Source: an uncultured Alphaproteobacteria bacterium (lineage in GTDB: Bacteria > Pseudomonadota > Alphaproteobacteria > Rhizobiales > Rhizobiaceae). From it: DNA of 10,317 nt. Shown here piece after piece: positions 1 through 8,300 of this stretch (positions are counted from its first letter, which is position 1; each line of letters begins with the position of its first letter). The position numbers and the translations under genes are program-made. The notes under the pieces are model-generated. The model saw only the letters and a program-made list of their open reading frames with translations, was not told where the DNA came from and ran no database searches. Where the stretch lies: contig CAKMZG010000083.1 in assembly GCA_929200335.1 (NCBI GenBank), positions 1-10,317 of the forward strand, read 5' to 3'.

Positions 1-14
1 CAAATAAAGGAATC

Positions 15-55
15 TAGAGCGGCGCTTTGAATTCACATAAGCGCATCAAGCTCTA
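15..55. repeat. TAGAGC...GCTCTA palindromic intergenic repeat, first copy
   Basis: TAGAGC at 15-20 is the reverse complement of GCTCTA at 50-55, and inside it GCGCTT at 22-27 pairs with AAGCGC at 39-44. The result is an imperfect hairpin with an 11-base loop. The outer arms are the same as those of the palindrome at 357-396, and both copies carry GAATT in the loop and GCTCTAA at the right edge. No T-run follows, so it is not a terminator by itself. I infer that it is a single-palindrome relic of a rhizobial-type intergenic repeat. A chance hairpin remains possible. Confidence 0.5.
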
Positions 56-82
56 AGACAAAACAGTCCTAAAAATTCCATA

Positions 83-94
83 ATACTATAGTAT
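83..94. repeat. 12-base perfect palindrome abutting the terminator
   Basis: ATACTATAGTAT is its own reverse complement and lies directly against the 5' arm of the terminator stem. It could lengthen the hairpin region or be a small dyad operator. An AT-rich 12-mer palindrome can also arise by chance, and no function can be assigned. Confidence 0.3.
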
Positions 95-132
95 AAAGCG
101 CCTATCCAATCGCAGGATATGGCGCTTTTTTT
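95..132 (+). terminator. Rho-independent terminator of the gene left of the window
   Basis: AAAGCGCC (95-102) plus TATCC (103-107) pair with GGATA (115-119) and GGCGCTTT (121-128). This makes 13 base pairs with a single bulged T at 120 and a 7-base loop, followed by a seven-T run at 126-132. The orientation fits a + strand gene that stops at or before the window's left edge. In the gene order I recall from related genomes that neighbour may be ahcY, but none of the reading frames in bases 1-30 shows a recognisable C-terminus, so the neighbour is not identified here. Confidence 0.85.
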
Positions 133-297
133 ATGTATATTAATAGCGACTGACTCTTTCCGCAGCACCAGAAAAAAAGTAGACTAAAGACGAATCATTT
201 CGTTTTACTGAGATATTGCGTTCTTTTGTTACTCAAACGCGGAATATATAGCTAAAACCAATTTTTGTATAAATACAGTTGGACAAGCTATGCAAAT
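133..297. other. AT-rich intergenic stretch, no gene seen
   Basis: No reading frame with a ribosome binding site, tRNA-like structure or long repeat is visible here. A TATAAAT at 268-274 could be a -10 box, but no acceptable -35 lies 16-18 bases before it. The promoter of the divL operon must be either in this stretch, which would place the double hairpin at 298-396 in the transcribed leader, or in the roughly 80 bases after that repeat. The sequence alone does not decide. Confidence 0.5.
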
Positions 298-396
298 GCA
301 AGTCACCCAAAAATGGGCACCGTTTTTGGAAATAGTGACATGCGACAACTAAGGGATAGAGCGTATTTATGAATTATAGATAAATGATGCGCTCTA
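298..396. repeat. Composite two-palindrome intergenic element, RIME/Bru-RS-like
   Basis: Two hairpins are joined by a 13-base linker. In hairpin 1, GCA-A-GTCAC (298-306) faces GTGAC-A-TGC (335-343), enclosing CCAAAAATGG (307-316), loop GCA, and CCGTTTTTGG (320-329), with one T-G wobble and a 5-base bulge at 330-334. In hairpin 2, TAGAGCG (357-363) pairs with CGCTCTA (390-396) and ATTTAT (365-370) with ATAAAT (380-385). About 100 bases, two large palindromes and the pattern of CC..AAAA..GG..CC..TTTT..GG flanked by ATGC and followed by ATAGAGCG match what I remember of the rhizobial RIME and Brucella Bru-RS repeats. The copy is diverged from that remembered pattern. Family membership is inference from memory; the hairpins themselves are directly visible. 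Confidence 0.7.
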
Positions 397-425
397 AACA
401 TAAAATATAGTCATTTTAGAAGCAT

Positions 426-437
426 ATTCATATGAAT
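426..437. repeat. 12-base perfect palindrome upstream of divL
   Basis: ATTCATATGAAT is a perfect dyad 40 bases before the divL start codon. Its position would suit an operator or a leader hairpin, but I cannot name a regulator with this site. Chance occurrence in AT-rich DNA is a fair alternative. Confidence 0.3.
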
Positions 438-463
438 TTGACTATACGTGATTGAATAACACC

Positions 464-470
464 AAAGGAA
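464..470 (+). promoter_or_regulatory. Ribosome binding site of divL
   Basis: AAAGGAA ends 7 bases before the ATG at 478, a normal Shine-Dalgarno distance. It supports this start over later in-frame ATGs, which would remove the N-terminal membrane segments. Confidence 0.7.
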
Positions 471-477
471 TTTATCA

Positions 478-3039
478 ATGCAGGGGCAATATCCCTCTAA
501 ATTGAAAAACAATGCTGCTCCAAGCCTAAAAACGGCTATTTGGAGCTTGAGCAACCATACCACTTATTTAAAATCTCAGATTTCTAAAGCTAAACATTGG
601 GCAGCTGGGTTGTTTCTTTCTACTTGCCTGACCCCCGCAATTGTAAATGCTCAAAGTTTTACAGATCGATTACAACATCTATCTAGTGCACAAATGGCCT
701 TGGCCGCGATTTTTGTGGGTGGCGTATCATTTGCATTTTTGATGGCCATTTTAATTATCAAAAAGCGAATTGCCACCAGCATTGAAAACCAACGGTTAAA
801 AGCCAGTTTAAAACATCTAAAGAAGCGAATTGAGCTTGCCGATGTTTTAGTACAAGCCCCTAATCAGATTTCTATTCTTTGGTCTCGAGATGACGGCAAG
901 CCAGAAATTTATGGCGATCTCAACCATTTTGAAGATAAGGGGATAAAACAAAATACCCTGCCTGCTTTTGGCAAGTGGTTAAAAGCGGATAGCGCTAAAT
1001 CGATAGATGATGCTGTTAAAAACCTTCGCGATAAAACAAAGCCTTTTGCCATTACCATTGAAAGTAAAAAAGGCGATACATTTGAAGCCAATGGTTATCC
1101 CTTTTCTGGCCGCTCTATTGTGCATTTTAAAATTCTCTCAAAGGAACATAAAGACCGCGCCGCTCTTTATGAAAAACACAACTATCTAAAAACACAATTT
1201 AAAGCATTACGCCAATCCTTTGACACAATCAAAGCTCCTATTTGGCAAAGAAATACAACTGGGCAATTAATATGGGTTAACCAAGCCTATGTTAAGGCTA
1301 CAGGTGCTGCATCTCAAAACGATGCCATTAATAACAATTATGAACTGTTAAATACCAAAGAAGAAAGCAGCATCCTCAACAATGTCCAAGACTGCTTTCA
1401 AGTGGCCTATGGTAAAATCAATAGAACTTTGAAAGTTAAAGCAGCAAATTTAGAAAATGATGGCGGCACAATATTCATTAGCGATGACATCACCGAACAA
1501 CAGAGTTTTGATGTTACTCTAAAGCGCAATATTGAAAATCACACCCAGATACTTAACCAATTAAGCACTGCAATCGCAATTTTTGATGGCAATCAAAACC
1601 TACAGTTCTTCAATGACGCTTTTTGCAATCTCTGGAGTTTGAGCCAAAAAGATCTGCAAGGCGAGCCAGATAATTCTGCTGTTTTAAATCTATTGAGAGC
1701 GCAAAATAAATTAGAACCTCAACCAGATTGGGTTGCTTGGAAGAATAACCTCTTGTTGGCCTATGGCAAAGACGAAGCAACAAAAGAGGTTTGGCATTTG
1801 CCTGATAACCGCGTGATCAAGCTTGCCATTCATCCTAATCGCCATGGTGGTGCCAGCTGGATATTTGAAGATATGTCTGAGCGCATCAGCTTGGAAAGCA
1901 ATTATAAATCGCTGACCCAAGTACAGCATGAATCGTTTGACAATCTAAAAGAAGGCATTTGCGTCTTTGGCTTAGATGGCCGTTTAAAACTGCATAATCC
2001 AGCCTTTGCTAAATTATGGCGCATAGATAAAGAACTTCTAAGCCACCAGCCCCATATTTCAGAAATTGTTGAACATTGCAAAACCATAACATTAAAAAAT
2101 GATATCCGTGATCATTGGGAAGAACTTTATACAACCATCACAGGTTTTAAAGATCAACGTATCACCGAAGAAGGACAAATTTCCCTAGAAGGTGACAAGC
2201 ATTTTCATTATGCTCTGGTGCCCCTACCGAATGGACAAGCTATGCTCACCTTTGTGGATATGAGCGATAGTATCCGAGTAGAAAAAGTACTAACCGAACG
2301 CAATGAAGCATTAGAAGCCGCTGATCGCTTAAAAGACAATTTTATCAAGCATGTTTCTTATGAATTACGCACCCCACTTACCCATATCATTGGCTTTAGT
2401 GATTTACTACAAAGCCAAATTTCTGGCAGTCTTAATCCAAAACAAAATGAATATTTGGAAGACATTAAAAGTTCATCTGGCACCCTGCTTGCAATTGTAA
2501 ATGACATATTAGATTTGGTCACTGTTGATGCGGGCGTTATGTTCATTGAGCAACAACCTATAGCATTTGAAGACATCATTCATGAATGTTTGGATAGCGT
2601 GAATGAACGCCTAGGCAACAAAGCCTATTCCCTAGATATTTATGATGCCTGCAAGCATGACCCGCTCATGGCTGATCGCTTGCGCTTAAAACAAATCTTA
2701 GTGCATTTGATAACCAATAGCGTACAATATTCGCCTGAAAACAGTAGCATCCATATCAGTTTAGCCGAAGCTAAAGATCAACATTGCCTAACCATATCTG
2801 ATGATGGCCCGGGAATTCCTAGAGAATTACGAAAAACTATTTTCCAACGTTTTGAAAGTCAAACCCTAACCCAAGGGCGTGGTGGCGCTGGCCTTGGACT
2901 AACCATTGTTAAAAGCCTTGTGGAATTGCACGGAGGCCGCGTCGAAATTGAGCATATGGGACATGATGGGGGTACAGGCACAACCGTTAATTGTTACTTT
3001 CCCAAGATGTCCTTGATGCTGGATGAAGCGGCAGAATAG
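478..3039 (+). CDS. divL: DivL, tyrosine-bearing histidine-kinase-like cell-cycle regulator
   Basis: This 853-residue membrane sensor pseudokinase begins with hydrophobic segments at about 41-58 and 72-94. A degenerate PAS-like region (about 115-220) and three PAS-like domains (about 244-340, 359-470 and 482-600) follow. The DHp helices (about 606-680) precede the ATP-binding domain (about 690-845). The H-box reads HVSYELRTPL, with Tyr628 where histidine kinases have the phosphoacceptor His; this is the hallmark of DivL (Tyr550 in Caulobacter). The ATP-binding motifs look intact: N747, D775-D-G-P-G779 and GAGLGL at 803-808. In Caulobacter, DivL binds DivK and controls CckA, and through ChpT it controls CtrA; I infer the same role here. 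The protein is longer than Caulobacter DivL (769 residues, from memory). It is the first gene of the operon, and the next start is 8 bases past its stop. The main alternative is another PAS kinase, but the Tyr makes that unlikely. Confidence 0.9.
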   Translation: MQGQYPSKLKNNAAPSLKTAIWSLSNHTTYLKSQISKAKHWAAGLFLSTCLTPAIVNAQSFTDRLQHLSSAQMALAAIFVGGVSFAFLMAILIIKKRIATSIENQRLKASLKHLKKRIELADVLVQAPNQISILWSRDDGKPEIYGDLNHFEDKGIKQNTLPAFGKWLKADSAKSIDDAVKNLRDKTKPFAITIESKKGDTFEANGYPFSGRSIVHFKILSKEHKDRAALYEKHNYLKTQFKALRQSFDTIKAPIWQRNTTGQLIWVNQAYVKATGAASQNDAINNNYELLNTKEESSILNNVQDCFQVAYGKINRTLKVKAANLENDGGTIFISDDITEQQSFDVTLKRNIENHTQILNQLSTAIAIFDGNQNLQFFNDAFCNLWSLSQKDLQGEPDNSAVLNLLRAQNKLEPQPDWVAWKNNLLLAYGKDEATKEVWHLPDNRVIKLAIHPNRHGGASWIFEDMSERISLESNYKSLTQVQHESFDNLKEGICVFGLDGRLKLHNPAFAKLWRIDKELLSHQPHISEIVEHCKTITLKNDIRDHWEELYTTITGFKDQRITEEGQISLEGDKHFHYALVPLPNGQAMLTFVDMSDSIRVEKVLTERNEALEAADRLKDNFIKHVSYELRTPLTHIIGFSDLLQSQISGSLNPKQNEYLEDIKSSSGTLLAIVNDILDLVTVDAGVMFIEQQPIAFEDIIHECLDSVNERLGNKAYSLDIYDACKHDPLMADRLRLKQILVHLITNSVQYSPENSSIHISLAEAKDQHCLTISDDGPGIPRELRKTIFQRFESQTLTQGRGGAGLGLTIVKSLVELHGGRVEIEHMGHDGGTGTTVNCYFPKMSLMLDEAAE

Positions 3040-3047
3040 CAGCGCAA

Positions 3048-4571
3048 ATGAAACCATCAAAACTTTTTAGTCTTGCCCTTCCAGATGAAAAAGCCACAAT
3101 TAATCTAGGCAAAAATCTTGCCATAATGGCCTCTAAATCTGACCTCTTTGCCCTTATCGGTGATTTAGGCACTGGCAAGACAACATTAGCGCGTTCCTTC
3201 ATTCAGCATTATTTTGAAAAACCAGATCTTGAAGTGCCAAGCCCCACTTTTAATTTGGTTCTTGAATATAAAGAAGTGATGCAACGCCCACCCCTTTTTC
3301 ACTATGATCTTTATCGATTGAGTGATCCCGATGAGCTTTATGAATTGGGTTTTCAAGAAAGCATTAATGAGGGTATAGCGCTTGTGGAATGGCCAGAGAA
3401 TGCTGGCGATATGTTACCGCCAAATTATCTTGCTATACAATTGATCTATGATGAAAAAAGCCAAGGGCGAATCGCAAATTTTTATGGTGCGCCATCTTGG
3501 CAAACACGATGGCAACGTCAAAAAAATATTGAAGATTTTTTAGTTAAGAACCTACCGAAAAATTATCAACGTCACCCTATGATGGGCGATGCCTCCCTGC
3601 GCAATTATGAGCGCATAGAAAGCAACAACAAAACCCTGATCTTAATGAATGACAAGGGGCGCGAAGGCGGTGCCGTTATTGCCAATGGCAAAACCTATCC
3701 CGAAATTGCTCACATAACCTTAACCATTGAGCCATTCATTGGAATTTGTAATTTATTGCGCAGCAAAGGGTTTTGCGCCCCCGAAATTATCGATTTTGAT
3801 CTGGATGATGGGTTAATTTTATTAGAACATTTAGGCAATGGTAAAATCATCAATGATGACAATAGCCCCATAAATGAACGCTATCAATTGGCCGTTGAAC
3901 TGTTAGCCCAGATCCATCAAGAAAACTGGTCTAACATAACTCCAGTTAGATCCGGCATAAGCCATAACATTCCGCCCTTTGATCCCGCTGCAATGCTGAT
4001 TGAGGTAGAGCTTTTTCTAACGTGGTATTTGCCAAGATTTAATACAGCTAATATTAATCAAGTTGATAAAGATGAGTTTTATCAAATTTGGGGCAGATTA
4101 ATTGAAAAAACACAGAGTTTTGAACAAAGCTTATTACTGCGTGATTATCATTCTCCCAATATAATCTGGCGTGATGATCAAACAGGGTTTGATCAAATTG
4201 GCTTGATAGATTTTCAAGACGCTATGATAGGTCCTGCAAGCTATGATGTTGTTTCAATATGCAACGATGCCCGCATCGATATGCCTTATGAATTGGAACA
4301 AAAATTAATTGCTTCCTATGTGGCTAGCCGTTTAAAACATGATCCAACTTTTAATGAAAAAATTTTTCACGAAAGCTACGCAATAATGGCAGCTCATCGC
4401 GCTACAAAAATTCTAGGCGGCTTTGTACGCTCTGATGAACGCGATGGCAAACCAGCCTATCTTGCATATTTGCCAAGAATGAGAGACTATCTAAAACGGG
4501 CATTGCAGCATCCAGCACTTGGAGAATTCAAAACATGGTTGGATAAGCATAATTTGCTTAACGATAATTAG
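3048..4571 (+). CDS. tsaE: TsaE-AmgK fusion: t6A tRNA-modification ATPase and sugar phosphotransferase
   Basis: The protein has 507 residues in two parts. Residues 1 to about 150 are TsaE, the ATPase that works with TsaB/TsaD to make threonylcarbamoyladenosine at tRNA position 37. Its marks are Walker A GDLGTGKT (38-45), SPTF (65-68), HYDLYRL (85-91) and EWPE (114-117). Residues from about 170 to the end are an aminoglycoside-phosphotransferase-fold kinase of the AmgK type, with GDASLRNYER (180-189), catalytic loop RDYHSPN (365-371, Asp366) and Mg-binding IDFQD (387-391, Asp388). AmgK phosphorylates MurNAc/GlcNAc at the anomeric carbon in peptidoglycan recycling, and the MurU-like gene next door supports that substrate. 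Related alphaproteobacteria carry the same fusion, so it is not a frameshift artefact. There is no good Shine-Dalgarno site before ATG 3048, so translation is probably coupled to divL. TsaE is sure; the kinase substrate is inferred. Confidence 0.9.
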   Translation: MKPSKLFSLALPDEKATINLGKNLAIMASKSDLFALIGDLGTGKTTLARSFIQHYFEKPDLEVPSPTFNLVLEYKEVMQRPPLFHYDLYRLSDPDELYELGFQESINEGIALVEWPENAGDMLPPNYLAIQLIYDEKSQGRIANFYGAPSWQTRWQRQKNIEDFLVKNLPKNYQRHPMMGDASLRNYERIESNNKTLILMNDKGREGGAVIANGKTYPEIAHITLTIEPFIGICNLLRSKGFCAPEIIDFDLDDGLILLEHLGNGKIINDDNSPINERYQLAVELLAQIHQENWSNITPVRSGISHNIPPFDPAAMLIEVELFLTWYLPRFNTANINQVDKDEFYQIWGRLIEKTQSFEQSLLLRDYHSPNIIWRDDQTGFDQIGLIDFQDAMIGPASYDVVSICNDARIDMPYELEQKLIASYVASRLKHDPTFNEKIFHESYAIMAAHRATKILGGFVRSDERDGKPAYLAYLPRMRDYLKRALQHPALGEFKTWLDKHNLLNDN

Positions 4572-4574
4572 GGG
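4570..4574 (+). promoter_or_regulatory. Ribosome binding site of the murU-like gene
   Basis: AGGGG overlaps the TAG stop of the preceding gene and ends 6 bases before ATG 4581. This fixes the start and suggests that ribosomes ending the fusion gene reload here. Confidence 0.6.
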
Positions 4575-4580
4575 CAAACT

Positions 4581-5324
4581 ATGACTGGCACATCTTCTAA
4601 AATTACAACCGCTATGGTCTTAAGCGCTGGACTTGGCACGCGCATGCGCCCTTTAACCTTAACAAAGCCAAAACCGCTTATTGCAGTTAATGGCATAAGC
4701 TTGCTTGATCATAATCTCGATCAATTGGAAAAATCTGACATTAAGAAAATCATAGTCAATGTGCATTATTTGGGCGAACAAATCATTGACCATATAAAGC
4801 CTCGTAAAACCCCAGAAATTATTATTTCGGATGAGCGCGATGAATTATTAGATTCTGGCGGTGGCATAAATGCTGCGCTGCCGCAAATTGGCGAGACACC
4901 CTTTTTCATTTTAAATTCAGATTCTTTTTGGATTGAACACCAACAAAACAATCTTCACGCGATGACAGATCTTTGGAATGTTCTTGGAGATGATGTAGAT
5001 ATTCTTTTACTCCTTAGTGAGAAACAAGATGCCATTGGTTTTGATGGAGCAGGTGATTTTTTCCAAAATTCTGATGGCACATTATTCAGGCGCGGTAAGC
5101 ATGAAACAGCACCTTTAATTTATGCAGGCTGTGCCATATTGCGCCCGCAAATTTTTAAAAATGTGACTGATAAAAAGTTCTCCCTCAATGAACAATTCAA
5201 CGCAGCCATTGCCAGTGGTAAATTATATGGCATAACTCTCAATGGTCTATGGCTGCATGTGGGAACACCTGAGGGAATTTCAAAAGCTGAAAAAGCGATA
5301 GAATTAAAACAGGTTGCTTCATGA
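4581..5324 (+). CDS. murU: MurU-like sugar-1-phosphate nucleotidyltransferase
   Basis: This 247-residue cytoplasmic NDP-sugar pyrophosphorylase has the nucleotide-binding signature LSAGLGTRMRPLT (14-26) followed by KPKPL (29-33). It also has DSGGG (91-95), the metal-site Asp of LNSD (Asp114) and HVGTPEG (226-232). Its short length, with no C-terminal left-handed beta-helix domain, fits MurU, which joins MurNAc-1-phosphate and UTP to UDP-MurNAc. Automatic annotation often calls such proteins mannose-1-phosphate guanylyltransferase. The preceding AmgK-type kinase domain would supply the sugar-1-phosphate, which favours MurU. The Asp often found before GTP in wider-family members (WxDxGTP-type) is absent; the sequence reads WLHVGTP, which may be a family variant. 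The 3' end shares ATGA with the addB start. The fold is sure; the sugar substrate is inferred from context. Confidence 0.8.
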   Translation: MTGTSSKITTAMVLSAGLGTRMRPLTLTKPKPLIAVNGISLLDHNLDQLEKSDIKKIIVNVHYLGEQIIDHIKPRKTPEIIISDERDELLDSGGGINAALPQIGETPFFILNSDSFWIEHQQNNLHAMTDLWNVLGDDVDILLLLSEKQDAIGFDGAGDFFQNSDGTLFRRGKHETAPLIYAGCAILRPQIFKNVTDKKFSLNEQFNAAIASGKLYGITLNGLWLHVGTPEGISKAEKAIELKQVAS

Positions 5325-8300
5325 GCGCAACACCAAACCTTTATTCCATATCACCCGAGCAAAACTACTTAAAGACTTTAGTTGATGCGCTATTGGATGG
5401 AAAATTGATTGAAGGCTATGCGCCGCGCGGTAATCCATTAGAGCTTTCACGCGCCACCATCTATGTTCCAACACGCCGTGCCGCGCGGGCTTTAAATGCG
5501 CATTTTGCAACCGCCATGGGTGGCAAGGCTACACTGTTGCCCAACATCAAACCGCTTGGTGATGTAAACGAAGACGAATTACTTTTGACATCTGATGATC
5601 TAGCGCTGAATAGCTTAGATGATATGCCAACTGTTGGTAATTTTGAACGACAAATTCTATTGGCAAAACTCATTGAGCGCTGGGCTGATGTGTTAGAACA
5701 AAATTCAAAATCTCTGTTCGAAGAACCTATTGCAATGCCAGCCTCAACAAAAGATGCCATTTGGTTGGCCAGTGATTTAGCAGGGCTGATGGATCAAATG
5801 GAAACCGAAAATATTGGTTGGGATGCCATCCCTAACCTTGCCCCAGATGAGCATGCAGAGTGGTGGAAGCTTACTCTTGGGTTTTTGAAAATTGCCAGTC
5901 AATTTTGGCCACAGCATATGAGAGAGAAAAAACGCATTAGCAGCGTACATCAACGCAATGAAAAACTTTATCGACAAGCTAAGTTTTATCAATCAACTAA
6001 AACCGATGATCCTGTTATTGCAGCTGGTTCAACAGGCTCAATACCCGCCACTGCTGCTTTGTTAAAATCCATTGGTTTTATGAATAAGGGCGCCGTAATT
6101 TTACCCGGCCTTGACTTTGATATGAGCGAGGAGGCCTGGCAAATATTGGGTCAAGATAAAACCGATCCAACTCTGCCCTCTCATCCACAATATGGACTTT
6201 ACCATCTATTGAAAAATTTTTCTGCAAGGCGCGAAGATGTCACCCTTCTAGAAAATGACCCCAGCCTTGATACCACCCGCAGACAAATAATTTCTCATTC
6301 TTTATTACCCTCAAACGCAACTCAAATTTGGCCAGAATTTACAGATCATATTGGTGAAGATAATTTAACAAAAGCTTGCGCAAAAATCACAACTGTTCAA
6401 GCTGCAAATGAACATCAAGAAGCCGTTAGCATTGCTTTAATTTTGCGTGAAACTTTAGAGCATAAAGACAAAACTGCAGCTTTGATTACACCTGATAGAA
6501 ATTTGGCACGCCGCGTGATCACAGAACTAAAACGCTTTAATATAACCGCGAATGATTCCGCTGGTCGACCACTGGTAAATACCCCTTGCGGAAAACTCTT
6601 AACGCTGCTTCTAGAAGTTTGTTTTAAACCTAAAAATCCCGTTGCACTTTTAAGTTTAATGAAACATTCATTGTGCCAATTAGGTTGGGAAAAACGTCGT
6701 GCCGCAAAGGCTGCCAAAAGCTTTGAACTTATTGCTATTCGTGGTCAAATCCAATATCCCACGGCTTGTGAATGCGCCCATTATTATGAAAAAGCACTGA
6801 TAAACTTAGAAGGGAAACCATATACACCTCAATCGGTTAATCGATTAAGCTCCGAGGCCATAAAAGATGCCCAGGAATTTGCTGCCCTCTTAGATGCAGC
6901 CCTTAGCCCCCTAATGGAAATTCAAAAGACTGGTGACGGTGCAGATATTGCCGATTTGGTAAAGGCAACCATCACAGCTTATAATGAATTGGTTAAGGGG
7001 GAGAATGAAAATCAATTTGATGCCTACCAAGGCGATGATGGCGAAGCACTTAGTGGTTTTTTCAAAGCTATGCTTAATCAAACTGTTGGCGACAAAAATT
7101 TAGAAACCACAAATACTTTTTTTGATGGCTTTAAAATACCCTTTCATGAATGGCCAGATATCTTTGATGCCTTTATGATTCAGGTCTCGGTTCGGGTTCG
7201 CGCAAGCACCCATCCCAACATTGCAATTTGGGGGCCACTGGAGGCACGTTTGCAATCGGTTGACCGAGTCATTCTATCAGGCTTAAATGAAGGCACTTGG
7301 CCAGCAGGTACAAAAAATAATCCATTTTTATCACGCTCTATGAAATTAGAAATTGATCTCGATCCACCAGAGCGCCGCATTGGTCTAGCTTCCCATGATT
7401 TTCAAATGGCAATGGGAAATGATGAAGTTTTTCTCACCCGCTCTGAGCGCCTTAATGATGCCCCAACAGTGCCATCAAGATGGTTACAGCGATTGAATGT
7501 TGTTGCAGGAATAAGTGCAACAGAACTAATGATTGCACGTGGCAAATATTGGGTAAATATGGCGCAGAAACTGGATGACACGAAAGAACATATCACCATA
7601 GATGTCCCTAATCCAAAACCACCTATTGATGCTCGCCCAAAAGGTCTATCTATTACAGAAATTGAAACATGGATACGCGATCCATATGCTATATATGCCA
7701 AACATATTTTAAATCTTGAAGCACTACAACCCATCTATAGAGAAGCTGATGCAAGAGAACGCGGCACGCTTTATCATAAAGTCTTTGAACGCTTTACCCA
7801 AGAGGTGAAACGCCCCTACAGTTTTGATGCCTCACTTGCACAGCTATTGAACATTGGAAAAGAAGAATTTCAGCGCTCCCAATTAGATATTGATATACGC
7901 GCATTGTGGTGGCCACGCTTTAAAGAAATAGCAAAACATTTTATAATTTGGGAAATCAACCACAATCAGTATATTCAAAAATCTTTAGTGGAAATTTCAC
8001 TCAAGGCCATGGTGCCTTTACATGATTTTATTCTACGTGGACGCTTAGATCGCATTGATATTAATGCTGATGGCTCCCTTACAATTCTTGATTATAAAAC
8101 GGGAATGAACCCTTCCGATAAACAAGTGCAAACATTGTTCGCTCCCCAATTGCCCCTTGAAGGCGCCTTGACTATTTTTAATCAAAAAAATCAATTTGAC
8201 GATGTCCAAATTCAAACTCTACTTTACCCGCGTTTGCGTATTGGTGATGAGTTAATTGTCACCCACATCGGCGCCCAGACAAAGGAGTTTGATGCTCATC

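Noticed and set aside
1..30. Possible tail of an upstream gene in frame 1 ending at TGA 28-30
   Set aside because: Nine codons with no recognisable C-terminal motif; the tail overlaps the palindrome at 15-55, and nothing supports it being coding.
152..196. Two GANTC (CcrM methylation) sites upstream of divL
   Set aside because: GACTC at 152-156 and GAATC at 192-196 are about the number expected by chance in this much DNA of this composition.
268..274. TATAAAT as a -10 box
   Set aside because: No reasonable -35 is found 16-18 bases upstream, and such words are common in this AT-rich stretch.
438..443. TTGACT as a -35 box for divL
   Set aside because: A -10 at the usual 17-base distance would fall at 461-466, on the ribosome binding site, and the sequence there (accaaa) does not fit.
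133..477. CtrA-box search (TTAA-N7-TTAA) in the divL upstream region
   Set aside because: No correctly spaced pair of half-sites was seen; the nearest TTAA pair found, inside divL near 1266, has 6-base spacing and is coding.
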